Positions 45,239 to 53,815 are shown, numbered from the stretch's first letter. The stretch: DNA of 64,000 nt from Autumnicola psychrophila (GCF_031846645.1 NZ_JAVRHN010000016.1:1-64000), one strand, 5' to 3'. Made by a program: numbers and translations. The notes: generated by a model from the sequence alone, not told the origin.

Positions 45239-45246
45239 TATCTTTG
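45239..45246 (+). promoter_or_regulatory. Promoter -7 element of atpD-atpC
   Basis: TATCTTTG matches TAnnTTTG exactly. It gives a leader of about 95 bases, unusually long for this window. Confidence 0.65.
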
Positions 45247-45249
45247 CAC

Positions 45250-45296
45250 CCTGAAATTTACCTCTTTCAGGCTTAGGGAATTATTAATCAGGCCTG
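45250..45296 (+). promoter_or_regulatory. Two mutually exclusive hairpins in the atpD leader
   Basis: CCTGAAA (45250-45256) can pair with TTTCAGG (45265-45271). The CAGGC part of that second arm (45268-45272) can instead pair with GCCTG at 45292-45296. This is seen in sequence; a regulatory role is inferred only. Confidence 0.3.
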
Positions 45297-45343
45297 TAGG
45301 TTTTTTCATATTTTAAAATATTAAAACAATAAAGAATTAGATA

Positions 45344-46855
45344 ATGTCTAAAGTCACAGGTAAAGTTGCTCAAATTATTGGTCCTGTAGTTGATGTTGCG
45401 TTCGACTCAGAAAACGCTGAACTGCCAAGGATTTATGATTCTTTGGAAATTACAAGAAAAGATGGTTCCATTTTGGTGCTGGAAGTGCAATCTCACATCG
45501 GGGAAGATACTGTAAGGACTGTTTCCATGGATTCTACCGACGGTTTGAGTAGAGGCGTAGAAGTAGTTGCTACAGGAGCACCAATTCAAATGCCGGTTGG
45601 TAAAGATGTGTACGGTCGTTTATTTAACGTGATTGGAGATGCTATAGATGGTCTGGGGAACCTGCCAAAAGCAGGGAAAGACGGACTTCCAATTCACCGT
45701 GAAGCACCAAAATTTGAAGATTTATCTGTTTCGACTGAAGTTTTATTTACAGGTATAAAAGTGATCGACTTAATTGAACCTTATTCAAAAGGTGGTAAAA
45801 TTGGTCTTTTTGGAGGTGCCGGGGTAGGTAAAACAGTACTTATTCAGGAGCTTATTAATAACATCGCAAAAGGTCACGGCGGACTTTCTGTATTTGCAGG
45901 AGTTGGAGAAAGAACAAGAGAAGGAAATGACCTTTTGAGAGAGATGTTGGAGTCTGGTATTATTAAATACGGAGAGGACTTTATGCATTCTATGGAAGAA
46001 GGTGGTTGGGATCTTCAAAAGGTGGATAAAGCCGCAATGAAGGATTCTAAAGCAACTTTCGTATTTGGACAAATGAATGAGCCACCGGGAGCACGTGCGC
46101 GGGTAGCACTTTCCGGATTAACAATAGCAGAATATTTTCGTGATGGAGCAGGGGAAGGACAGGGTAAAGATGTTCTATTCTTTGTAGATAACATTTTCCG
46201 TTTTACACAGGCGGGATCAGAGGTGTCTGCACTTCTTGGACGTATGCCTTCTGCGGTAGGTTATCAGCCAACTTTGGCAACAGAGATGGGTGCGATGCAG
46301 GAGCGTATTACTTCAACTAAAAATGGATCTATTACATCTGTACAGGCGGTTTACGTACCTGCAGATGACCTTACTGACCCGGCGCCGGCAACAACCTTTG
46401 CCCACCTGGATGCGACTACGGTACTTTCGAGAAAAATTGCCGAACTTGGTATTTATCCTGCGGTAGATCCATTGGATTCTACTTCAAGAATTCTTACTCC
46501 AGATATTCTTGGTGACGATCATTATAATTGTGCACAAAGGGTAAAAGAGTTGTTACAGCGTTATAAGGAATTACAGGATATTATTGCTATTCTCGGGATG
46601 GAAGAACTTTCTGAAGAAGATAAGCAGGCGGTATCACGTGCAAGACGTGTACAGCGTTTCCTTTCACAGCCTTTCCATGTAGCAGAACAGTTTACAGGAT
46701 TAAAAGGAGTGTTAGTGGATATTAAAGAAACTATTAAAGGTTTCAATATGATTATGGACGGTGAGTTGGATCATCTTCCTGAGGCAGCTTTTAACCTTAA
46801 AGGGACTATTGAAGAGGCTATCGAAGCAGGAGAGAAAATGCTTGCTGAAGCATAG
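45344..46855 (+). CDS. atpD: ATP synthase F1 subunit beta
   Basis: Catalytic subunit of the F1Fo ATP synthase. The 503 residues contain Walker A GGAGVGKTVLIQEL near 158-171, GERTREGNDLLREM near 190, Walker B VLFFVDNIFRFTQAGSEVS near 276-294 and the C-terminal catch region EELSEEDKQAVSRARRVQRFLSQPF. The gene is paired with atpC and apart from the other ATP synthase genes, which is the usual Bacteroidota arrangement. Confidence 0.98.
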   Translation: MSKVTGKVAQIIGPVVDVAFDSENAELPRIYDSLEITRKDGSILVLEVQSHIGEDTVRTVSMDSTDGLSRGVEVVATGAPIQMPVGKDVYGRLFNVIGDAIDGLGNLPKAGKDGLPIHREAPKFEDLSVSTEVLFTGIKVIDLIEPYSKGGKIGLFGGAGVGKTVLIQELINNIAKGHGGLSVFAGVGERTREGNDLLREMLESGIIKYGEDFMHSMEEGGWDLQKVDKAAMKDSKATFVFGQMNEPPGARARVALSGLTIAEYFRDGAGEGQGKDVLFFVDNIFRFTQAGSEVSALLGRMPSAVGYQPTLATEMGAMQERITSTKNGSITSVQAVYVPADDLTDPAPATTFAHLDATTVLSRKIAELGIYPAVDPLDSTSRILTPDILGDDHYNCAQRVKELLQRYKELQDIIAILGMEELSEEDKQAVSRARRVQRFLSQPFHVAEQFTGLKGVLVDIKETIKGFNMIMDGELDHLPEAAFNLKGTIEEAIEAGEKMLAEA

Positions 46856-46856
46856 A

Positions 46857-46919
46857 TAGTAATGAGTATTGGGTGGTTAGTATTAAATCTAACTACACAA
46901 TGCTTAATTCTCACTACTA
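46857..46919. repeat. Long imperfect hairpin between atpD and atpC
   Basis: Arms TAGTAATGAG plus ATTGGGTGGTTAG (46857-46880) and CTAACTACACAAT plus CTCACTACTA (46889-46919) pair around the loop TATTAAAT (46881-46888), with one bulge of about 8 bases and a few mismatches. It fills almost the entire 74-bp gap. Confidence 0.65.
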
Positions 46920-46929
46920 AAAAAGAATT

Positions 46930-47217
46930 ATGTATTTAGAAATAGTTACTCCTGAAGCAGTTGTTTTTAGCGCTGAAGTGGAAGCGGTAAAAGTCCCTGG
47001 TCACGACGGTGAATTTCAGATGCTGAACAATCACGCGCCTATTGTTTCAACTCTTACAAAAGGAGAAGTGAAAATAAATCTTGTCGCCGGTACTTCACCG
47101 GAAAAGTTGCATAAGACTGTTCGAAAGTCTTCTTCAGACGCAAAAGAACTTTTCTATGAGATAGATGGGGGTGTTTTGGAATTAAAAGATAATAAAGTAA
47201 TTATTTTAGCCGATTAA
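46930..47217 (+). CDS. atpC: ATP synthase F1 subunit epsilon (short form)
   Basis: Rotor subunit of F1. The 95 residues cover only the N-terminal beta-sandwich (YLEIVTPEAVVFSAEVEAVKVPGHDGEFQMLNNHAPIVSTL, then VLELKDNKVIILAD at the end). The C-terminal helical hairpin, which inhibits ATP hydrolysis in E. coli and Bacillus, is missing; the short form is usual in Bacteroidota to my knowledge. It follows atpD after 74 bp containing a long hairpin, and is closed by a terminator. Confidence 0.93.
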   Translation: MYLEIVTPEAVVFSAEVEAVKVPGHDGEFQMLNNHAPIVSTLTKGEVKINLVAGTSPEKLHKTVRKSSSDAKELFYEIDGGVLELKDNKVIILAD

Positions 47218-47237
47218 GGTTTAATAAGCTTAATAGT

Positions 47238-47275
47238 AAAAACCCTGTTGTAGTGTACAACAGGGTTTTGTTTTT
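47238..47275 (+). terminator. Hairpin terminator after atpC
   Basis: Perfect 14-bp arms (AAAACCCTGTTGTA at 47239-47252 and its complement at 47256-47269) enclose a 3-base loop and are followed by a T-rich run. Confidence 0.9.
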
Positions 47276-47302
47276 CCATTCTTAAACAAATTGAGGTGCG
47301 AA

Positions 47303-47312
47303 AATTGCCATT
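47303..47312 (-). repeat. Copy of dispersed motif core (minus orientation)
   Basis: The plus-strand context GCGAAAATTGCCATTTTATA is the reverse complement of TATAAAATGGCAATTTTCGC, matching the consensus over about 16 bp. Confidence 0.55.
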
Positions 47313-47545
47313 TTATACCCTCACCTGGATCTAATTGGCTTAGGTGAAAAATCTTGTGGCTTTTCGTCTGTTTTTGATTCTTTTTTGAATTCTTTATATT
47401 GAAGCCTCCACGTTTCTGCAATTTTTACTCAAAAATTAAGTTCCTAATATGGAGGTTTCTATTTTTAGTGCCTTTTGTGAGCTAAAAATGTTGCTTTTTG
47501 CTTCTGGAATAATAACGCTGACATTGAATTTGGTTGTATGTCTAA

Positions 47546-47555
47546 AATGGCAATT
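47546..47555 (+). repeat. Copy of dispersed motif core (plus orientation)
   Basis: The context TCTAAAATGGCAATTATTG faces the copy at 47303-47312, so the two make an inverted pair about 230 bp apart. Confidence 0.55.
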
Positions 47556-47845
47556 ATTGAATACTATTTTAGGTAGTTAGCTGCTCCTGCACATCTCAAG
47601 AATTGACCGGCTGCAACTTCATTAATATGTAGTGAAAGTTGTTGAACTAAGTATAAATCTAAATTATAAGTGCTTTTCAAGATGGATAACCGCTAGATAA
47701 TAAATTTGATTTGTTGAATTTAACGGTTTTTAAGAAATCCAGTAATAAAAAATCAACAGAAAAGAAGATATTTTGCCATCTATATAATGCATATTTTTAG
47801 AGGATGAAGTACTTCCAGAAAATGGAAAAACTTAAATAATACTGC

Positions 47846-47853
47846 TATATTTG
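47846..47853 (+). promoter_or_regulatory. Promoter -7 element of the mrp operon
   Basis: TATATTTG matches TAnnTTTG exactly, 26 bp before the mrpA ATG. Confidence 0.65.
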
Positions 47854-47879
47854 TCTGAACACGGAATTTTTTTGAAAAT

Positions 47880-50189
47880 ATGCTAACAGCAATACTCTTA
47901 GGATTTTTATTTGCTCTTTTTCTGGTTTTTTCAGGAAAATTATTTAAAGGAAAATTTTCTGTTCTTGCTTCGCTGGTTCCACTCGGTCTATTTGCTTATT
48001 TCTGCAGCTTTATACCCCTAATTTCGAACGGTGAAGTAGTCAGAAAGTCATATGAATGGGTGCCATCGTTTGGTGTAAACTTTAGTTTTACACTGGATGG
48101 GCTTTCATTGCTATTCTCATTAATGATTACGGGAATTGGGTTTCTCGTGTTTGCCTATACTTCAGCTTACCTTAAGAATCACGAATATCTGGATAGATTT
48201 TACGGCTATTTAAGTGCTTTTATGGGTGCCATGCTGGGGCTGGTGCTTTCAGACAATGTTATTTCACTATTTACTTTTTGGGAGCTAACGAGTATAAGTT
48301 CATTTTTCCTCATTGGTTTTAATAACACCAATCCGGCATCACGAAAATCAGCATTAACAGCATTGGGAATTACTGGAATTGGTGGTTTGTTCCTGCTGCT
48401 GGCCGGGCTTGTTTTGGGGAATATTTCAGGAACATATTCCATATCCGAAATGCTGTCCATGAAGGAGGCTATTTCGGGACATGAATATTATGCTCTTGCC
48501 GTAATTTTTATTTTTGTTGCAGCTTTTACAAAATCGGCACAGTTTCCTTTTCATTTTTGGCTTCCGGGTGCGATGAAGGCTCCCACGCCAGTATCTACCT
48601 ACCTGCATTCTGCGACTATGGTTAAGGCAGGAATTTACCTTTTAATGAGATTTACACCGGTTTTGGGAGATCAGGAAATTTGGAATACCACGCTTATTAT
48701 AGTGGGAGCTGTAACCATGGTATATTCTGCTATACATACTCTTTTTAGAACAGATTTAAAAGGGATACTGGCTTATTCCACCATTTCAGCATTAGGGATA
48801 CTTGTATTTCTTGTAGGTATGGGAACCCGAGATACACTGTTGGCTGCAGCGGTTTTTATTATTGTTCACGCACTATACAAGGCTACTTTATTTCTTGTAA
48901 CAGGTATAATCGATCATGAAACTGGGACAAGGGATGTAACTGCCCTGTCTGGGCTACGGAAGGTGCTAATGCCGGTAGCTATTGCCGGATTCCTGGCAGC
49001 TGTCTCCAGTGCGGGAATTCCGCCAAGTTTTGGTTTTTTAGGAAAAGAACTTACATATGAAGGTACTCTTCATTCTGAAACGTTTAATTACATCTTAATT
49101 GGTGCTATTGTATTAACTAAAATTTTGCTTTTTTACGCAGGTTTTGTTGCTGGTCTTAAACCCTTTACGGGAAAGCTTCCGGAAAGATTTTCCAGCCTGC
49201 ATATGCCAAGCCCCTTAATGTGGGTGCCACCGGTATTTCTTGCTGTTTTGGGAATGGCTTTTGGAATTTTTCCTGCGCTTATTCAGGATTCCATTATAAA
49301 GCCGGCAGTGACTGCTTTGGGGGCTAACGCCGGGGATGTGCATCTTGCGCTCTGGCATGGCTTCAATACAGCATTTATCCTGAGCCTGGTGACCATCGTG
49401 GTGGGAGCGATTATGTATTTTGTACTAAAACCTTCAGCTAAACTTGAGTCCTTTATTGGCAAATTTGAAACTTTTTCCCCAAAAAGTATTCTGGAAAAGC
49501 TTAGCGGAATCTTTGTGCTTTTTTCAGGATACTGGACCAGAATTTTTCAAAATGGTTATTTGCGTAATTACGTTTCTACCATTGTTTTTTTTCTTGTGGT
49601 TTTGGTTGGTTACACAATGATAGGAAATACTGAGCTTAAGCTGGACTACTCGTCTCTTTCAGAAATTACCATTTATGAAATGGCCATTGCTATACTTCTT
49701 ATTTGCGGTGTTATCTATACAGTTTTTACAAAATCCAGGCTTGCGGCTGTAGCTGCGATGGGAGTGGTAGGATTGGCGATCTGCCTTATATTTGTTTTTT
49801 ACAGTGCGCCAGATCTCGCCATGACCCAATTTTCTATTGATACTTTAACGGTCATCCTGTTTGTATTGGTGCTCTACAAGTTGCCGAGATACCTGGAGTT
49901 GGCAGATTATAAAACGAGACTTAAAGATGGCTTGCTATCTCTTGCGTTTGGTGCTATAGTAGCAATTTTAGCTCTGGAAGTATTGTCTGAACCTGTTAAT
50001 AATGAGATTGGAGACTTCTATGCAAAGAATGCCTACATTATGGCACATGGGAAAAACGTGGTAAATGTGATTCTGGTGGATTTTAGGGGATCTGATACTA
50101 TGGTAGAAATTTCGGTACTGGCTATTGCTGCGATTGGGGTATTTGGTTTATTGAAATTGCGTTTAAAAAGCTCAGATCGTATTAAGTAA
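47880..50189 (+). CDS. mrpA: Na+/H+ antiporter subunit A (MrpA)
   Basis: Largest subunit of the Mrp cation/proton antiporter, related to NuoL of complex I. The 769 residues form about 20 membrane helices. The NuoL-like core shows FWELTSISSFFLIGFNN near 130-146, the proton-channel stretch TKSAQFPFHFWLPGAMKAPTPVS (about 220-242) with its Lys, LHSATMVKAGIYLL and IVHALYKATLFLVTGIIDHETGTRD. The C-terminal DUF4040-type part holds DLAMTQFSIDTLTVILFVLVLYKLPR near 643. It heads a seven-gene operon. Confidence 0.95.
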   Translation: MLTAILLGFLFALFLVFSGKLFKGKFSVLASLVPLGLFAYFCSFIPLISNGEVVRKSYEWVPSFGVNFSFTLDGLSLLFSLMITGIGFLVFAYTSAYLKNHEYLDRFYGYLSAFMGAMLGLVLSDNVISLFTFWELTSISSFFLIGFNNTNPASRKSALTALGITGIGGLFLLLAGLVLGNISGTYSISEMLSMKEAISGHEYYALAVIFIFVAAFTKSAQFPFHFWLPGAMKAPTPVSTYLHSATMVKAGIYLLMRFTPVLGDQEIWNTTLIIVGAVTMVYSAIHTLFRTDLKGILAYSTISALGILVFLVGMGTRDTLLAAAVFIIVHALYKATLFLVTGIIDHETGTRDVTALSGLRKVLMPVAIAGFLAAVSSAGIPPSFGFLGKELTYEGTLHSETFNYILIGAIVLTKILLFYAGFVAGLKPFTGKLPERFSSLHMPSPLMWVPPVFLAVLGMAFGIFPALIQDSIIKPAVTALGANAGDVHLALWHGFNTAFILSLVTIVVGAIMYFVLKPSAKLESFIGKFETFSPKSILEKLSGIFVLFSGYWTRIFQNGYLRNYVSTIVFFLVVLVGYTMIGNTELKLDYSSLSEITIYEMAIAILLICGVIYTVFTKSRLAAVAAMGVVGLAICLIFVFYSAPDLAMTQFSIDTLTVILFVLVLYKLPRYLELADYKTRLKDGLLSLAFGAIVAILALEVLSEPVNNEIGDFYAKNAYIMAHGKNVVNVILVDFRGSDTMVEISVLAIAAIGVFGLLKLRLKSSDRIK

Positions 50190-50222
50190 ATTACATAGAA
50201 TAGCTATTTCAAAATTTAAAGA

Positions 50223-50636
50223 ATGAAAACTGTAATATTAAGAACAGCATCAAATTATCTTTTACCGATATTACTGCTGTTTTCTATTTTTATATTATTG
50301 AGAGGGCATTATCTTCCGGGAGGTGGTTTCGTGGGTGGTCTAATAGCTGCAATCGCTTTCGTACTTCACTCTTTTGCCAACGGATTAAAAAACACTAAAG
50401 ACCTTCTAAGAATGCATCCAGGTTTCCTTATGCCGGTTGGTCTTGGATTATCATTTTTAAGTGGAATGTCGCCGGTTCTTTTTGCAGATATGCCGTTTAT
50501 GACCGGTCTCTGGATGGAAGGACATGTTCCTGTTTTGGGGTCTATTGGTTCTGCTTTATTCTTTGATATAGGGGTCTACCTGGTAGTTGTGGGTGTTACA
50601 CTTACAATAATTTTTACAATATCAGAATCTGCATAA
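50223..50636 (+). CDS. mrpB: Na+/H+ antiporter subunit B (MrpB)
   Basis: A 137-residue membrane protein with four helices. The family signature is in YLLPILLLFSIFILLRGHYLPGGGFVGGLIAAIAFVLHS near the start (GHxxPGGGFxGG). FFDIGVYLVVVGVTLTIIFTISE closes it. It follows mrpA after 33 bp and its stop is directly adjacent to the ATG of mrpC. Confidence 0.94.
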   Translation: MKTVILRTASNYLLPILLLFSIFILLRGHYLPGGGFVGGLIAAIAFVLHSFANGLKNTKDLLRMHPGFLMPVGLGLSFLSGMSPVLFADMPFMTGLWMEGHVPVLGSIGSALFFDIGVYLVVVGVTLTIIFTISESA

Positions 50637-50990
50637 ATGGAAATACTTTTAGCAATAATGATAGGGGTACTTTACGCTTCAGGAATTTACATGATCCTGC
50701 GCCGTAGCCTGGTAAAACTTATCATTGGAATAATACTTTTTGGAAATGGGGCTAACCTGCTTATTTTTCTTTTAGGGAGAATTACCAAAGGAGCACCACC
50801 AATAATTCCTGGCGAGTCCGAGGTATTTTTGGAAGCCTATGCAGATCCTGTGCCCCAGGCATTAATATTAACCGCGATTGTTATAAGCTTTGGTCTTCAA
50901 TCCTTTGCCATCATCCTGGTAAGGAGGGCGCACAAAGTGGTTAAAACCGATGATTTAGATGAAATGAACGCAACCGACGAAGATTCATGA
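50637..50990 (+). CDS. mrpC: Na+/H+ antiporter subunit C (MrpC, NuoK-like)
   Basis: A 117-residue protein with three membrane helices, related to NuoK. It shows GVLYASGIYMILRRSLVKLIIGIILFGNGANLLIFLLG near 6-43 and DPVPQALILTAIVISFGLQSFAIILVRRA near 73-101, which is the typical C-subunit pattern. It begins immediately after the mrpB stop and overlaps mrpD by 4 bp. Confidence 0.94.
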   Translation: MEILLAIMIGVLYASGIYMILRRSLVKLIIGIILFGNGANLLIFLLGRITKGAPPIIPGESEVFLEAYADPVPQALILTAIVISFGLQSFAIILVRRAHKVVKTDDLDEMNATDEDS

Positions 50991-52516
50991 CACACCAATT
51001 AATTATATATCCTTTATTTCTACAAATTCTGCTTGCGATTTTGCTGATGTTCTTTTGGAACCGGATTAATTCTCAGCGAATCATTAGTATTTTGGGGAGT
51101 ACAGTAAATCTAGGAATTTCCATCTGGTTGTTTACTGCAATTTGGGAACATGGAACTACCACTGTACAGGCAGGAAATTGGGAAGCTCCGTTCGGAATCA
51201 CCTTTGTCGCCGATATGTTTTCGGCTACACTCGTACTTTTAACCGCTATTTCAGGATTAGCAGTCTCCGTCTTTTCTTCGGGCTCCATTATACCGGACAG
51301 GTTACGCTTTGGGTATTTCCCCATTTTCCACTTTTTATTATTGGGATTAAATGGCGCATTCTTAACCGGAGACATATTTAACCTGTATGTATGGTTTGAA
51401 ATTATAATTATCAGCTCATTTGTGCTAATAACTATCGGGGGAGAGAAGGCACAGCTGGAAGGCGCTGTGAAGTATTTTACCATGAACATTATTGCTTCGA
51501 TGATTTTCCTTACTGCCATTGCTGTGCTATACGGTTTAACCGGAAGCCTCAATATGGCAGATCTTGCAGGTAAGGTTGCCGCAATAGAAAATCGCGGTCT
51601 GGTAGAAGTCACTGCAATTTTGTTTCTCATAGGCTTCGGAATAAAAGCGGCGGTTTTTCCGTTGTATTTCTGGTTGCCGGCGTCATACCATACTCCTCCT
51701 TCTGCAGTGTCAGCTATTTTTGGCGGATTACTTACAAAAGTAGGTGTATATGCATTAATCCGTGTTTTTACACTCATTTTTGTAGGAGATGCATTTCTTG
51801 ATCAGATCCTTATGGGAATAGCTATTCTTACGCTTTTTAGTGGAGGTGTTGGAGCGCTTGTACAGAATAACGTCCGGAAAGTTTTTTCTTATCTTATAAT
51901 TTGCCATATTGGATATATGATTGTGGGGCTTGGGATGTTTACTGAAGTAGCTATAGCCGGAACAATTTTTTATCTTATCCATGACATCGTGGTAAAGACC
52001 AATTTATTTATGCTAAGCGGCCTGATCTATAAAATTAATGGATCTAATAGTATGCGGGTTTTGGGAGGATTTTATGGGAAATATCCAAAATTGAGTTTGC
52101 TCATCTTCATTCCGCTGTTTTCACTTGTAGGTATACCACCACTATCGGGATTCTGGCCTAAAATTTCCCTTATTAATGCCGGCTTTACCACTGGAAGCTA
52201 TTGGACTATTGGAGCTATAATTTTTGCAAGTTTTATTACTTTGGTAATTATCGCGAAACTTTGGGCAGAGGTTTTTTGGAAAACACCCGAAGATCGGCCG
52301 CGACATGCCAGCTTCGAATACTTTAGCGATATAAGTAAAATAAGGAAAATTCAGTTTATAGGTCCAATCGTGTTCCTTAGCCTGGTTTCTCTGTATATTG
52401 GTTTTGGAGCAGAACACATACAGTTGCTGTCTTCAAGAATTGCAGAAGAATTAATAAATAACGATCAATATATAGATGCTGTCCTTAATAATGGTTCTCA
52501 AATGCTTGAAAAATGA
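50987..52516 (+). CDS. mrpD: Na+/H+ antiporter subunit D (MrpD, NuoM/N-like)
   Basis: A 509-residue, roughly 14-helix proton-translocating subunit. It has NLYVWFEIIIISSFVLITIGG near 128-148 (with the conserved Glu), KAAVFPLYFWLPASYHTPPSAVSAIFGGLLTKVGVYALIR near 220-259, FYLIHDIVVKTNLFMLSGLI near 327 and PPLSGFWPKISLI near 384. These match antiporter-type subunits of complex I. It overlaps mrpC and mrpE by 4 bp each. Confidence 0.95.
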   Translation: MTHQLIIYPLFLQILLAILLMFFWNRINSQRIISILGSTVNLGISIWLFTAIWEHGTTTVQAGNWEAPFGITFVADMFSATLVLLTAISGLAVSVFSSGSIIPDRLRFGYFPIFHFLLLGLNGAFLTGDIFNLYVWFEIIIISSFVLITIGGEKAQLEGAVKYFTMNIIASMIFLTAIAVLYGLTGSLNMADLAGKVAAIENRGLVEVTAILFLIGFGIKAAVFPLYFWLPASYHTPPSAVSAIFGGLLTKVGVYALIRVFTLIFVGDAFLDQILMGIAILTLFSGGVGALVQNNVRKVFSYLIICHIGYMIVGLGMFTEVAIAGTIFYLIHDIVVKTNLFMLSGLIYKINGSNSMRVLGGFYGKYPKLSLLIFIPLFSLVGIPPLSGFWPKISLINAGFTTGSYWTIGAIIFASFITLVIIAKLWAEVFWKTPEDRPRHASFEYFSDISKIRKIQFIGPIVFLSLVSLYIGFGAEHIQLLSSRIAEELINNDQYIDAVLNNGSQMLEK

Positions 52517-52989
52517 AAAACCGGTTTGTATCTAACTTATTGCTTAGCCTTGTATGGATTGCCTTAACCGGAACTTTTACTGTGGCCAATCACGTGTTTG
52601 GATTTGTTCTTAGCTTTATTATCCTAAGAGTAATAACAAAAGGATCCGGCACTGGAAGATATTTTACTATTGTTCCTAAGATTATAATTTTTATGTTTTA
52701 TTTCCTGTACGAGTTAATTAAAGCGAACCTGCAGGTAGCATACGAGGTAATTACCCCTAACTTTCAAATGAAGCCCGGAATAGTTAAAATTCCGCTGGAT
52801 GTCAAATCTAATATAGGAATAACACTTCTGGCAAATTTAATATCACTTACTCCGGGAACTTTGAGCCTGGATGTTTCCAATGATCGTAAGGTTTTGTATG
52901 TACATGCCATGTATGTAACAGACCGTGAGGAGTTTATAGCCAGCATAAAAAATGGTTTTGAAAAGCGCATACTTGAAATTTTGACATGA
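52513..52989 (+). CDS. mrpE: Na+/H+ antiporter subunit E (MrpE)
   Basis: A 158-residue membrane protein: two or three N-terminal helices (with FGFVLSFIILRVI and FMFYFLYELIKANLQVAYEVI near 58-78) and a soluble C-terminal part containing NLISLTPGTLSLDVSNDRKVLYVHAMYV near 106-133. This is the defining pattern of MrpE. It overlaps both neighbours by 4 bp. Confidence 0.93.
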   Translation: MKNRFVSNLLLSLVWIALTGTFTVANHVFGFVLSFIILRVITKGSGTGRYFTIVPKIIIFMFYFLYELIKANLQVAYEVITPNFQMKPGIVKIPLDVKSNIGITLLANLISLTPGTLSLDVSNDRKVLYVHAMYVTDREEFIASIKNGFEKRILEILT

Positions 52990-53258
52990 CATTAGAAGAC
53001 TATCTATATTATATAATTTTACCCATCTTAATGTTGGCGATAATCCTTATTTTTTATCGTTTCCTTAAAGGTCCCAGTATTGCAGATAAAATTATTGCAC
53101 TGGATCTTCTAATTACAACCGGGATAGGCGTAATAAGCATTTATACCATAGTTACCACCAAATCTACATTGCTGGATGTAGCCATGATACTTGCATTAAT
53201 TGCCTTTTTAAGTACAGTCGCATTGTCTTATTATTTGGAAAAAAGAAATAGAAAATGA
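52986..53258 (+). CDS. mrpF: Na+/H+ antiporter subunit F (MrpF)
   Basis: A 90-residue protein with three membrane helices. FYRFLKGPSIADKIIALDLLITTGIGVISIYTI near 22-54 has the MrpF signature (GPSxxDRxxALD type), followed by LDVAMILALIAFLSTVALSYYLEKR. It overlaps both neighbours by 4 bp. Confidence 0.93.
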   Translation: MTLEDYLYYIILPILMLAIILIFYRFLKGPSIADKIIALDLLITTGIGVISIYTIVTTKSTLLDVAMILALIAFLSTVALSYYLEKRNRK

Positions 53259-53665
53259 CATCAACCATAGTCGCAATACTGGCCACCCTTGGTGCCCTGT
53301 TCGTCCTTTTGGCCGCAGTGGGCATAGTAAGAATGCCAGATACGTATTTACGTATTTCTGTAACAACAAAAGCCGCCACCTTGGGGGTAGGTTTATTGTT
53401 GCTGGCTGTAGCTATTTATTTTCAGGAGCTTTCCACTACCACAAGAGCTATGATTATCTTGGTGTTTTTATTTATGACCGCTCCCGTGAGTGCCCATTTA
53501 ATAGGAAGAGCATCCTATTTTATTGGAATAAGACTATGGAAAAATTCTGTAATGGACGACTTAGAAGGCAAATATCAGAGAAATTCCCACGTTCTTAAAA
53601 GTGAAACAGACGATACTCCGGAAGATAATGTGCGTCATCGTGATAATGAGGATGATTTTCTTTAA
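53255..53665 (+). CDS. mrpG: Na+/H+ antiporter subunit G (MrpG)
   Basis: A 136-residue protein with three membrane helices. GALFVLLAAVGIVRMPDTYLRISVTTKAATLGVGLLLLA near 12-50 carries the RMPDxYxRxxxxxKAxTLG signature, and FLFMTAPVSAHLIGRASY follows near 70. The last 35 residues are a charged tail, perhaps cytoplasmic. It ends the operon; no clear terminator hairpin is seen in the following 150 bp. Confidence 0.93.
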   Translation: MTSTIVAILATLGALFVLLAAVGIVRMPDTYLRISVTTKAATLGVGLLLLAVAIYFQELSTTTRAMIILVFLFMTAPVSAHLIGRASYFIGIRLWKNSVMDDLEGKYQRNSHVLKSETDDTPEDNVRHRDNEDDFL

Positions 53666-53776
53666 GCAATTATTTTCCTCTCCTTATTAAAAGTATTGTT
53701 CGCCAAATATTGAAGCCACAGAGCCTGCAATTGTAGAGCGCGATCATTCCTGTTCTCTATACAAATTCCTGCCATT

Positions 53777-53788
53777 TTGTAGTTACAA
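53777..53788. promoter_or_regulatory. Palindrome upstream of bioF (possible operator)
   Basis: TTGTAGTTACAA has inverted half-sites TTGTA and TACAA with a 2-bp spacer, 15 bp upstream of the -7 element. The half-sites resemble those of biotin repressors (TTGTAAAC type), but the spacing is much shorter than in BirA operators. The role is inferred. Confidence 0.3.
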
Positions 53789-53803
53789 ACTTTCCTGAAG
53801 TTG

Positions 53804-53811
53804 TAATTTTG
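53804..53811 (+). promoter_or_regulatory. Promoter -7 element of the bio operon
   Basis: TAATTTTG matches TAnnTTTG exactly and ends 4 bp before the bioF ATG. Confidence 0.6.
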
Positions 53812-53815
53812 TTTT

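Larger units (their letters stand above)
47276..47879. other. Gene-free region between atpC and mrpA
   Basis: No supported coding frame. It holds two oppositely oriented copies of the dispersed motif (47303-47312 and 47546-47555) and an inverted repeat with 10-bp arms at 47401-47410 and 47450-47459. The mrpA promoter lies at its end. A small RNA cannot be excluded but I see no specific support. Confidence 0.65.

Noticed and set aside
47230..47421. 63-residue open frame on the minus strand after atpC
   Set aside because: It runs through the atpC terminator hairpin and a dispersed-motif copy, and has no recognisable protein pattern.
51073..51777. 234-residue open frame on the minus strand
   Set aside because: It lies wholly antisense to mrpD, a clear membrane subunit; long antisense frames are expected there and nothing else supports it.
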